Source of the DNA: an uncultured Acidimicrobiales bacterium
Lineage (GTDB): Bacteria; Actinomycetota; Acidimicrobiia; Acidimicrobiales; SZUA-35
DNA length: 15,960 nt
Assembly: GCA_938028175.1 (NCBI GenBank)
Contig: CALJAE010000142.1
Span: forward strand, 1-15,960
Reading direction: 5' to 3'
Of the stretch, positions 1 through 7,235 are shown piece after piece (position 1 is the stretch's first letter; each line of letters opens with the position of its first letter). The position numbers and the translations under genes were made by a program. Under the pieces are notes generated by a model. The model saw nothing but the letters and a program-made list of their open reading frames with translations, was not told the origin of the DNA and ran no database searches.

Positions 1-530
1 GCTCTCACACCCAAGTTCGCAAGCATATTTAGAAACAGAGCGAAAATTCGGAAGATCATTAAGTACAGACGGTAAGGGATAGCTAGCCAACGAAGCGTTT
101 GAGCTGGGGCAGCCAACGCAATATTCTTGGGCACCATCTCACCAAGAACGAGGTGCAAAAAAGTAAAGACAGAAAGCGACACAGTTACACCGATCAAGGT
201 GGCTGTCTCTTCCGACACCGATGTCCCAATGAGACTCTCGATAATGGATTCGAATGCTGGTTCGCCGAGTCGACCAAGTGCCAGAGACGCAATGGTAATA
301 CCAAGTTGAGCGCCAGCCAGTTGCATTGAAAGATCGGACATAGCGTCGAGGCTTATCTTGTCAGTTCTTTTTCCTTCGGCGGCGCCAGCTTCGAAATCAC
401 TTCGCTTGGCGGCAAGTATTGCGAACTCGTAGGCGACAAAGATTCCATTGAGCACAATTAGAAACGCCGAAGCTATTAGCGCAATGGAAACTACAGTCCA
501 ATTGATTGGTCCCGAAGCAATAAAATCCAT
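1..530 (-). CDS. CNNM/CorC-family membrane protein, first copy (3' end missing)
   Basis: Only the first 176 codons are visible; the gene runs off the left edge with no stop codon. The visible part is a DUF21 (CNNM) transmembrane domain: a hydrophobic N-terminus, then FVAYEFAILAAK, QLAGAQLGITIASLALG and LVLGEMVPKN, the conserved DUF21 blocks. Family members usually continue with a CBS pair and a CorC/HlyC domain, expected beyond the window. CNNM/CorC proteins sit in the cytoplasmic membrane and are linked to Mg2+ (or other divalent cation) efflux; substrate here is inferred only. The ATG overlaps the stop of the upstream paralogue (TAATG), and a GGGGAG Shine-Dalgarno lies 6 bases before it, so translation is probably coupled. 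It is a paralogue of its upstream neighbour, with many identical positions in the DUF21 core. Similar adjacent pairs are known in mycobacteria (Rv1841c/Rv1842c). Confidence 0.85.
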   Translation of the reverse strand, partial: MDFIASGPINWTVVSIALIASAFLIVLNGIFVAYEFAILAAKRSDFEAGAAEGKRTDKISLDAMSDLSMQLAGAQLGITIASLALGRLGEPAFESIIESLIGTSVSEETATLIGVTVSLSVFTFLHLVLGEMVPKNIALAAPAQTLRWLAIPYRLYLMIFRIFALFLNMLANLGVR

Positions 531-1849
531 TAGCTGCTCCCCTCGTCCAATGTGGCCACATCAAGGGTTGAGATTCGTCGGCCGTCTAACTCAGTCACAG
601 TTAGCTCCCAGCCTTCGTGACTTATGGTTGACCCGACCTCTGCCATATTCTGGAACTCAGCTAAGAAGAAGCCGGCAATAGTTTCATAAGGGCCCTCTGG
701 GATTTTAAAGCCAATCGATTCTTCAACTTCGTCCGGATGCAAGGAGCCGGCGACGCTGTAACGGCCTTCTCCAAGCGCCCTGGTTAAGTGTTCATGGTCG
801 TCGTGCTCGTCATCGATCTCGCCGATAATCTCTTCGAGCACATCTTCGAAGGTAAGTATTCCCTCTGTCCCACCGTGCTCATCAAAAACGATCGCCAACT
901 CTGTACCAGCGTTGTCGAAGTCAACAATCAGCTCAATAAGTTCTTTGGTCTCAGGGACTACGAGAGGCGGCGACATAACATCGGCCAGCATCGTCGTTGA
1001 CCTTTCCTGGAAAGGAACCTTGAAAGTGTCGGCAACTTTAACCTGCCCTACAACCTTATCCACATCGTCTTCGGTCACTGGGTACCTGGAGAAGCCATGC
1101 TCTCTCGCTTGCACTAGAAAATCTGTAATCGTTGTCTCTTTACTGACATGTTTAATATCCAGACGAGGTGTTAGAGCATCGGCACAAGTCTTGTCACCAA
1201 ACTTCACTGTCCTACCGAGAAGAAGCTTGGTATCAGACTTCAGACCCTCTGACTCCGAACCACTATGCTCGGCGCCCTCTGCACGAGCTAGGTATGAAAT
1301 GTCGTTTAGATCCATAACCTCGGAAAGCTCTTCTTTAGGCTCTAGGCCAAGCATTCTGACAATTGCATTTGCTGCGCCGTTAAAGATTTTGATGATTATG
1401 GTAAGAGAACCATTAACCACGGCAGCAACTGGACTTAGCAGCTTGGATACTCTCTCCGGACCAGCGATCGCTAGGTTCTTGGGAATCAGCTCACCTAACA
1501 CCATCTGGAAGATTGTTGCTACAGCGAGCGAGAAAATGATAGAAGCGCCATCGCCTTGTAAAAAGCCGACTCGAGAAATGACAGGGGCCAGCAACTCTTC
1601 TCTGACCACACGGTCAGACAACAAACCTAAAACAAGCGACGTAATGGTGATTCCGAGCTGAGCTCCAGAGAGATGGAACGAAAGCTTCTTTAACGCCTTA
1701 ACAGCAGATTGAGCAGCCCAGTTTCCTCCAGCGGCTTCAGTCTCGAGCTTGGTCTTATCGGCAGCAACCAGAGCGAACTCGAGTGCGACGAAGAAGGCGT
1801 TACCAGTAATCAACGCCAAGATTATGCCTACTGCGATTAAGACTGACAT
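530..1849 (-). CDS. CNNM/CorC-family transporter with CBS pair (HlyC/CorC type)
   Basis: Full-length member (439 aa) of the family often annotated as hemolysin-like; the better supported role is divalent-cation (Mg2+) transport at the cytoplasmic membrane. Residues 1-190 form the DUF21 transmembrane domain (ALEFALVAADK, SGAQLGITITSLVLG, LGELIPKN at 118-124). Residues about 225-345 are two CBS modules, with the typical VFDEHGGTEGILTFEDVLEE at 321-340. Residues about 358-433 are the CorC/HlyC C-terminal domain (SVAGSL, PEGPYETIAGFFL). An acidic and histidine-rich stretch at 346-354 lies between CBS2 and the CorC domain. Its Shine-Dalgarno (TGAGGT) overlaps the stop codon of the upstream peptidase, and its own stop overlaps the start of the next paralogue, so the three genes look like one operon. 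Which ion it moves cannot be read from sequence. Confidence 0.92.
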   Translation of the reverse strand: MSVLIAVGIILALITGNAFFVALEFALVAADKTKLETEAAGGNWAAQSAVKALKKLSFHLSGAQLGITITSLVLGLLSDRVVREELLAPVISRVGFLQGDGASIIFSLAVATIFQMVLGELIPKNLAIAGPERVSKLLSPVAAVVNGSLTIIIKIFNGAANAIVRMLGLEPKEELSEVMDLNDISYLARAEGAEHSGSESEGLKSDTKLLLGRTVKFGDKTCADALTPRLDIKHVSKETTITDFLVQAREHGFSRYPVTEDDVDKVVGQVKVADTFKVPFQERSTTMLADVMSPPLVVPETKELIELIVDFDNAGTELAIVFDEHGGTEGILTFEDVLEEIIGEIDDEHDDHEHLTRALGEGRYSVAGSLHPDEVEESIGFKIPEGPYETIAGFFLAEFQNMAEVGSTISHEGWELTVTELDGRRISTLDVATLDEGSS

Positions 1850-1856
1850 CGAAACC

Positions 1857-3233
1857 TCAGCTTACTCTAGAACTATCCGCAGCTGGGGAAGCAGAAACTC
1901 CAGCGCTTGCAAGTGGCTCGTGTGGCGGCTCAGGGCTGAACCCATTGATTCCCAGAGATTGCTCTGTTCTTACGACACTCGCCAAAAGTGGAAATGGGTT
2001 TATTGGCCTGGCGCCGTCTGGATGTAGTTCCATGTGTAGATGTGGTGGGGTCCCAACAGCGTTACCAGAGTCGCCAACATATCCGACGAGATCGCCTGCT
2101 TCGACCCGTTGACCATTGGCAAGTCCCGGAGCAAACTCTTCTAAGTGTGCGTAGTACCAGTCGACGCCGCTGTCACCGGTGATCCAAAGCTTCTTACCTC
2201 CAAGACGTGCTACCCCCACTCGGTTTACAACGCCGGATTCGGTAGCAACAAGAGGAGTTCCTCTTGGAGCGAAGATATCAATACCTTCGTGCCAGTGAGC
2301 GTCGGGAGTTCCGGGAGCCCGAGGGAAACCATAAGAATCAATGAGTGGCAAACTTACGGTTCCTGAGATTGGGAACACTACGCCGTTAATAAAGACCTGA
2401 CTTCCAGCAGAGAAGGCCTCGAATTCAACCTGGGCTTGATCCTTAGCCACCCGCTTAAAGAAAACTGCATTCGACGAAAGCTCGATAAGATCGCCGATCT
2501 TGGCCGCTTCGTCTATCAGCAGTTGAGACTCTGCACTAATGCGGGAACGAACAGCCTCATAGCGTTCAAGCTCACGAGAATCAAATTCTATGATCGTTGC
2601 GATCTTGTTTCGTTGAATCTGTTCTTCTAACGTTGGCCCATTACCTGGGATTGCGGACTCGAAGTCTTGGCTATTAAACAAGAAGTCTGCGACCGCTCGA
2701 TCTTCAGTAGTCTTTCGGATTCTTTCTGCCTCTTCTATCAAAAACGCAGAGTCACGATCTAGCTGCTCTACTTCTGCAGTCAGAACTTTCTGTTTCTGGC
2801 GTAGCCCACGAACAATCTCGATCGCCTCGGTGTACTCACCTGTTGCTAGCTCGAGTCTTTCCTCCGCTGCTGCTACTGCATCTACTAGTACTTGCGGTGG
2901 TTGGTATTGCGGCTGAGAGTTATAGCTGACGGCATCTTCGTCTTCACGCTCTTCGTTCTCAACTTCAGGTGCTTCTCCATCGACTACGTCTGCGGCTCTT
3001 CCTTTGTTGGCAAGCGGATCGACAAAGCCTTCGACTGTTGTTCGACCGATCTGCGCTGTGGTACTCGTGGTACTACCAGCAGGATCGCTTTCCACCCCAT
3101 CAGCTTGAACCTGATTAGCTTGTGCAGTTACCGAAGTAGGCGAGGTAGGGGTTACAGCTTCTTGAGCTGCAACCGGAGCTGCCACAATGGCAAAGATTAG
3201 AACTGTGATGGCCGCGCCTATTGTTTTCCACAT
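1857..3233 (-). CDS. Secreted M23 (LytM-type) endopeptidase with coiled coil
   Basis: A 458-aa exported protein. Residues 1-23 are a signal peptide (WK, a hydrophobic run, then APVAAQ). Residues 24-112 are a Thr/Ser/Ala- and later Glu/Asp-rich linker. Residues about 115-275 are predicted helical and coiled-coil-like. Residues about 300-415 are the M23 zinc metallopeptidase domain, with intact ligands H315 and D319 (HEGID), the YYAHL histidine H363 and the HLH motif H398/H400. All catalytic residues are present, so an active cell-wall peptidase cleaving peptidoglycan cross-links is likely. The coiled coil before LytM recalls EnvC-like division regulators and RipA-type hydrolase architecture, but the exact role is inferred. 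An in-frame TAA lies three codons upstream, so the start cannot be extended. No clear Shine-Dalgarno precedes the ATG. It sits 61 bases after birA and 7 bases before the CorC gene. Confidence 0.9.
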   Translation of the reverse strand: MWKTIGAAITVLIFAIVAAPVAAQEAVTPTSPTSVTAQANQVQADGVESDPAGSTTSTTAQIGRTTVEGFVDPLANKGRAADVVDGEAPEVENEEREDEDAVSYNSQPQYQPPQVLVDAVAAAEERLELATGEYTEAIEIVRGLRQKQKVLTAEVEQLDRDSAFLIEEAERIRKTTEDRAVADFLFNSQDFESAIPGNGPTLEEQIQRNKIATIIEFDSRELERYEAVRSRISAESQLLIDEAAKIGDLIELSSNAVFFKRVAKDQAQVEFEAFSAGSQVFINGVVFPISGTVSLPLIDSYGFPRAPGTPDAHWHEGIDIFAPRGTPLVATESGVVNRVGVARLGGKKLWITGDSGVDWYYAHLEEFAPGLANGQRVEAGDLVGYVGDSGNAVGTPPHLHMELHPDGARPINPFPLLASVVRTEQSLGINGFSPEPPHEPLASAGVSASPAADSSRVS

Positions 3234-3294
3234 CCTGTTTTAGGTCGGCGGCAACCCGTAAATTGTTAGGCCAAACAGCCTACTAAATTATCTC

Positions 3295-4056
3295 CTAGTC
3301 AGTGGCAGTTAGATGCACGTCACCAGCAGAGAAACTGACCAAACCAGCCCCTTCGACATCCACAATTAAAGAGCCAGTTGGGTCGATCCCGGCTGCAGTC
3401 CCCACAAGCTCTACTTCGTCCACGCCAGATGCTCTAACGGTTTTCCCAATCAAGCTGCAGGCTTTCTCATATGCCTGAGACACAACAGCCGGAGGTACGG
3501 ACTCCCCCCATACGAGTTGGTCTTCGATGGCTGCCACTACTTCGAGAGCTAATTGATCTAGCTGTGGTGGCTCGCCATAGTCAGCAAAACTGGTCGCGCT
3601 GAATTGTTGACCCTTTGGAGCGAAGCGGTTCACGCCAGTACCGATGACTATCCAGGTCTGGTCCCCTCGTGTCTTTGCCTCAACCAAAATGCCGGCCAGT
3701 TTTTTGCCAGCAATCAGAATGTCGTTTGGCCATTTGAGATCAACAGTCTCTGAGATGTATGATTCGGCAACCTTCTTGCAAGCCATCCCGACCAGCAAAG
3801 GAATCAAACCAAGTTCCAGAGATCGATTCTGAAACATCGACGACATCAACAACGAGTTTCCTGGTTCGTCTATCCACTCCCTACCCTGTCGCCCACGACC
3901 CTTAGTTTGGTGTAACGCAACCAAAGCTTGCGGGTAGCAATCTGGCTCGAAGCAACGATCCAACAGGATCGAATTGGTAGAAGTAGCCTCATCAACCACA
4001 GTAATTTCACGAAATCTAGAGTTTTTCGGGCCTTTGAGTACTCTTAGCTGCTCCAT
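3295..4056 (-). CDS. birA: Biotin-[acetyl-CoA-carboxylase] ligase, monofunctional
   Basis: This enzyme activates biotin with ATP to biotinyl-5'-AMP and transfers it to the lysine of biotin carrier domains, here most likely K540 of the divergent neighbour AccA3. Family motifs are intact: the biotinyl-AMP loop GRGRQGR at 53-59, KWPND at 108-112, the KKLAGILVE lysine region at 118-126, and GTGVN at 139-143. At 253 aa it starts directly with the catalytic domain and has no N-terminal winged helix, so it is a group I ligase that cannot act as the biotin-operon repressor. The C-terminal about 50 residues form the usual small SH3-like domain. The ATG starts 17 bases from the accA3 start and has no Shine-Dalgarno; TAATCT lies 6 bases before it, which suggests a leaderless mRNA. 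The M23 peptidase gene follows after 61 bases and may be co-transcribed. Confidence 0.94.
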   Translation of the reverse strand: MEQLRVLKGPKNSRFREITVVDEATSTNSILLDRCFEPDCYPQALVALHQTKGRGRQGREWIDEPGNSLLMSSMFQNRSLELGLIPLLVGMACKKVAESYISETVDLKWPNDILIAGKKLAGILVEAKTRGDQTWIVIGTGVNRFAPKGQQFSATSFADYGEPPQLDQLALEVVAAIEDQLVWGESVPPAVVSQAYEKACSLIGKTVRASGVDEVELVGTAAGIDPTGSLIVDVEGAGLVSFSAGDVHLTATD

Positions 4057-4073
4057 TACTCTAGATTAGTCAC
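4057..4073. promoter_or_regulatory. Bidirectional promoter core shared by birA and accA3
   Basis: The gap between the divergent starts is 17 bases. Read forward, TAGATT (4062-4067) is followed by exactly 6 bases and the GTG of accA3. Read in reverse, TAATCT (4068-4063) is followed by exactly 6 bases and the ATG of birA. Both fit the TANNNT -10 pattern and the spacing expected for leaderless transcripts in Actinomycetota, and they overlap by five bases. No ribosome-binding site fits on either side. I see no convincing -35 box in either direction; the -35 regions would lie inside the opposing genes. Promoter activity is inferred. Confidence 0.6.
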
Positions 4074-5798
4074 GTGTTTGGCAAAGTACTCATAGCCAAT
4101 CGAGGTGAGATCGCAGTAAGAGTGATCAGAGCTTGTCGAGAACTTGGTATCAAAACTGTAGCTGTCTATTCAGAGCTCGACGCCGAGGCTCTCCACACCA
4201 GGCTGGCAGATGAAGCCTTCGCCCTGGGTGGCGAATCTGCGGCCGAAAGCTACCTAAACACTGAGAAGATGTTAGAGATAGCGGCCGATGCAAAGGTCGA
4301 CGCAATCCACCCTGGCTATGGATTCTTCTCAGAAAACGCTGACTTTGCTAGAGCTGTTGACGAGGCAGGCATTAAGTTCATCGGTCCCCCTCCCGAAGCT
4401 ATCGAAGTAATGGGCGACAAAATCTCAGCCCGAGCAGCAGCTGAGAAAATGGGCGTCAATGGCGTTCCCGGGGACACAAACTTCTTAACCAGCGCCGACG
4501 AAGTCGTCGCATTCGGAAACGACCACGGCTGGCCAGTGGCCATCAAAGCTGCGTTTGGTGGTGGCGGCCGCGGCATGAAAGTCGTTAATAGCGCAGACGA
4601 AGCCGAAGATGCTCTAGAGTCTGCCCAGCGAGAATCACAAGCGTACTTCGGACGAGACGAATGCTATCTAGAACGCTACTTGCAGAACCCTCGCCATATA
4701 GAGATCCAAGTGCTGTTTGATGAACATGGCAATGGCGTCTACCTCGGACAAAGAGATTGTTCTGCGCAAAGACGCCACCAAAAACTAGTTGAGGAAGCAC
4801 CAGCCGCTGAGATACCTGCAGAGATCCTCACCAAAATGGGTGAAGACGCAATCGCTGTTGGCCAAGGCTGCAACTATACCAATGCCGGCACGGTTGAATT
4901 CCTGTATGAAGATGGTGACTATTTCTATTTAGAGATGAATACCCGTTTGCAAGTAGAGCATCCCGTCACCGAAATCGTGTGCGGTATCGATCTTGTGGAG
5001 CAACAACTTCGCTCCGCAGCTGGAGACAAACTTAGCTTCACCCAAGAAGACGTTAAGATAACTGGCCATGCCATAGAAATTCGAATTAACGCCGAGGACC
5101 CTGCTGAGGGCGCTTTCTTGCCTTCACCTGGAACTATCACAAAGATTGTTCCACCATCTGGTTTCGGCACACGTTGGGACGGCGGCTACGAAAGCGGTGA
5201 CACTGTCTCGCAGTTTTACGACAACCTTGTTGGCAAGCTGATCTGCTGGGGCGATACTCGCCAGGCAGCCATTGATCGAACCCTCCGAGCTCTGAAAGAG
5301 TTTGTCATTGAAGGCATTGCCACAACAATCCCTGCTGACATAGCGATTCTAGAACACAGCGACTTCCAGGCTCTCACCCACTCAACTAAGTGGGTAGAGA
5401 ACACTCTCGATCTGACTGGCGTAAAGTACTCGCCAGATGAGACCGTCGTTGATGGTGAAACAAAGTACCGTCGAACTGTAACTGTCGAAGTAGACGGACA
5501 AGCATTCAACGCAACCGTTTGGGTTCCAGAATCCGATATGCCAACTAAGAGCGGCAAGAAGTCGAAGAAGCGAAGTGCTGCAGGCAACGGACAAATCGCT
5601 GTTCCTATGCAAGGAACTGTCGTCAAGGTACTAGTCGCAGAAGGTGACACCGTATCTGCTGGCGACAGCGTCGTGGTTCTTGAAGCAATGAAGATGGAAA
5701 ACAACATTGAGGCCGACGTCGATGGTACCGTCAAAGAAGTCAAAGTCTCTGCCGGAGACTCAGTTAGCGGCGGCGATATTGTCGTTGTGATCGAGTAA
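4074..5798 (+). CDS. accA3: Acyl-CoA carboxylase alpha subunit (biotin carboxylase + BCCP)
   Basis: The 574-aa protein carboxylates its own biotin with bicarbonate and ATP and hands the carboxyl group to a beta subunit (AccD, not in the window), giving malonyl-CoA or methylmalonyl-CoA for fatty-acid synthesis or propionate metabolism. Domain order: biotin carboxylase N domain (1-112, ANRGEIAVR), ATP-grasp (113-325) with K116, K158, glycine loop GGGGRGM at 162-168, RDCSAQRRHQK at 227-237 and EMNTRLQVEHPVTE at 287-300 (metal ligands E275/E287), C domain with R337 in RINAED, a linker rich in Lys near 495, and BCCP (about 505-574) with EAMKM. The biotinyl lysine is K540, 34 residues from the C-terminus. 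The short linker without a BT domain matches actinobacterial AccA-type subunits (about 590-600 aa). It starts with GTG, probably leaderless, divergent from birA. Exact acyl-CoA preference cannot be told. Confidence 0.95.
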   Translation: MFGKVLIANRGEIAVRVIRACRELGIKTVAVYSELDAEALHTRLADEAFALGGESAAESYLNTEKMLEIAADAKVDAIHPGYGFFSENADFARAVDEAGIKFIGPPPEAIEVMGDKISARAAAEKMGVNGVPGDTNFLTSADEVVAFGNDHGWPVAIKAAFGGGGRGMKVVNSADEAEDALESAQRESQAYFGRDECYLERYLQNPRHIEIQVLFDEHGNGVYLGQRDCSAQRRHQKLVEEAPAAEIPAEILTKMGEDAIAVGQGCNYTNAGTVEFLYEDGDYFYLEMNTRLQVEHPVTEIVCGIDLVEQQLRSAAGDKLSFTQEDVKITGHAIEIRINAEDPAEGAFLPSPGTITKIVPPSGFGTRWDGGYESGDTVSQFYDNLVGKLICWGDTRQAAIDRTLRALKEFVIEGIATTIPADIAILEHSDFQALTHSTKWVENTLDLTGVKYSPDETVVDGETKYRRTVTVEVDGQAFNATVWVPESDMPTKSGKKSKKRSAAGNGQIAVPMQGTVVKVLVAEGDTVSAGDSVVVLEAMKMENNIEADVDGTVKEVKVSAGDSVSGGDIVVVIE

Positions 5799-7187
5799 TT
5801 ACTCAGCCGCTTCAGACAACGCTTCAGCTAGAGCAGGATGAACGAAAAGAGATTCTGTTAGATCCGTGATAGTCAAGCTTGAAGAGACGGCTAGGGCAAT
5901 CACACTGATCAACTCTGCAGCATGACGTCCCACGATCGAACCACCTAGCACTACCCCGGTTGCTGGATCGGAGACAATCTTTACAAAGCCACGGGAATCA
6001 TTATTGATGTGAGCTTTGGCAATCGACGAGAACGGCACTTTAGTTACTCTAACTTTGCGACCCTCGGCGAACGCTTCTGCTTCAGCGACTCCAACATCTG
6101 CAACTTCAGGATCACAAAAGATTGCAGAAGCTGCCTTGTCATAGTCAATGTGAGTATGAGGCCCTTGGTGCAGACCCATGGCGTGCTCAGCGATCTTGCG
6201 GCCTTGTCTGGTAGCCACTGACGAAAGTGGCAGCTTGCCAGAGATATCTCCAGCAACATAAATATTTGGAACCGAACTTAACATATTGTGATCAACGGGT
6301 ATGTAGCCACCGTCTACCTCTATGTCTGTGCTTTCAAGCCCCAGGTTCTCGGTATTAGGTATTGAACCGATACACAGCAGCATATGGCTACCCTCAACCC
6401 GGCGACCATCTTCACAAACCACAACGACACCGTCATCGGTTGATTCAACAGACTCTGCTCGAGCCCCCATGTGTAAATCAACACCTTTGTGGTTAAAGGA
6501 CTCCTCGAGAACCATGGCGACTTCAGCGTCCTTACCTGGCAAGACTTGTTGTCTACTTACCAACAGCGAAACCTTAGAACCGAACGAGTTAAACATATGA
6601 GTGAACTCGACACCTGTAACCCCTGACCCAACTACTACCAAATGACTAGGCAACTCCTCTGGTGGATATGCATCTCGAGTCGTGAGAATTCGTTTACCAT
6701 CAACCGGAGCCCAATCAGGGACTCTCGGTCTGGTTCCGGTAGAAAGAACAATTACATCAGCATCAAAGGTTGAGGTGTCGCCATCAGGGCTAGTGACTTC
6801 AACGGCATTGTTGGAAACAAGTTTTCCATAACCTTTGACAATATTGACTCCCTGACTTTCGAGCAATTCAACAAAGCCCGTAGACAGCGTCTGCTCTATT
6901 TCTGAAATTCGATCCCGTAAGCTCTCGAAGTCGATCTCGACATTTACGTTGACCAAGCCCATTTCTTCGGCCGAAGACATCATCGAAATTGCTGAACCTG
7001 TTGAAATCATTGCCTTCGATGGAACGCAATCAAGTAAGTGTGCTCCACCACCGACGATCTCGCCTTCTATCAAAGTTACTTCAGCACCTAAGCGGCGAGC
7101 CGTGGTAGCGCACGAGACACCGGCAGGTCCACCACCGATTATTACGAATTTGCGTGGCCTGCTTAGAGAGCCATAAGAGAAGGACAT
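5799..7187 (-). CDS. lpdA: LpdA-like FAD-dependent NAD(P)H oxidoreductase (quinone reductase)
   Basis: Class I pyridine nucleotide-disulfide oxidoreductase fold, 462 aa. Residues 14-45 are the FAD dinucleotide site (VIIGGGPAGVSC); VVVGSGVTGVEF near 185-196 is the NAD(P)H site; YVAGDI near 310 is the second FAD motif; the last 110 residues are the dimerisation domain. True lipoamide dehydrogenases have CxxxxC; here the first Cys is A49 and only C54 (DCVPSK) remains, so a dithiol redox cycle is not possible. The His-Glu pair of the dimer interface is kept (H450, E455 in HPALAE). Mycobacterial LpdA (Rv3303c) has a similarly degenerate site and acts as an NAD(P)H:quinone reductase, the likely role here. 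A GGGG Shine-Dalgarno lies 7 bases before the ATG. It follows the glycosyltransferase gene after about 48 bases and abuts convergent accA3 with no spacer. Confidence 0.88.
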   Translation of the reverse strand: MSFSYGSLSRPRKFVIIGGGPAGVSCATTARRLGAEVTLIEGEIVGGGAHLLDCVPSKAMISTGSAISMMSSAEEMGLVNVNVEIDFESLRDRISEIEQTLSTGFVELLESQGVNIVKGYGKLVSNNAVEVTSPDGDTSTFDADVIVLSTGTRPRVPDWAPVDGKRILTTRDAYPPEELPSHLVVVGSGVTGVEFTHMFNSFGSKVSLLVSRQQVLPGKDAEVAMVLEESFNHKGVDLHMGARAESVESTDDGVVVVCEDGRRVEGSHMLLCIGSIPNTENLGLESTDIEVDGGYIPVDHNMLSSVPNIYVAGDISGKLPLSSVATRQGRKIAEHAMGLHQGPHTHIDYDKAASAIFCDPEVADVGVAEAEAFAEGRKVRVTKVPFSSIAKAHINNDSRGFVKIVSDPATGVVLGGSIVGRHAAELISVIALAVSSSLTITDLTESLFVHPALAEALSEAAE

Positions 7188-7235
7188 ATCAAAGCCCCAT
7201 CGGTAGAAGGTGTCTAAGTCTTAGCGCTCGCGACA

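Noticed and set aside
912..1661. A 249-codon open frame on the plus strand opposite the full CorC gene
   Set aside because: It mirrors the coding frame of a clear family member on the other strand, its product is Ser/Thr/Arg-rich with no recognisable motif, and no ribosome site or context supports it.
3267..3282. Hairpin TAGGC/GCCTA between birA and the M23 gene as a terminator
   Set aside because: A five-base stem with a six-base loop and no T run in the transcribed direction; too weak to call, and the same stretch may hold -10-like boxes (TAGGCT, TAATTT).
3295..4056. BirA as repressor of the neighbouring biotin-linked genes
   Set aside because: The protein begins directly at the catalytic domain and has no N-terminal helix-turn-helix.
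5216..5743. A 175-codon open frame on the minus strand inside accA3
   Set aside because: It is antisense to the conserved C-terminal and BCCP part of AccA3; the Ser/Thr/Arg-rich translation is typical of a shadow frame.
5799..7187. Calling this gene a lipoamide dehydrogenase (E3 subunit)
   Set aside because: The first catalytic Cys is Ala, and no pyruvate or 2-oxoglutarate dehydrogenase genes are nearby.
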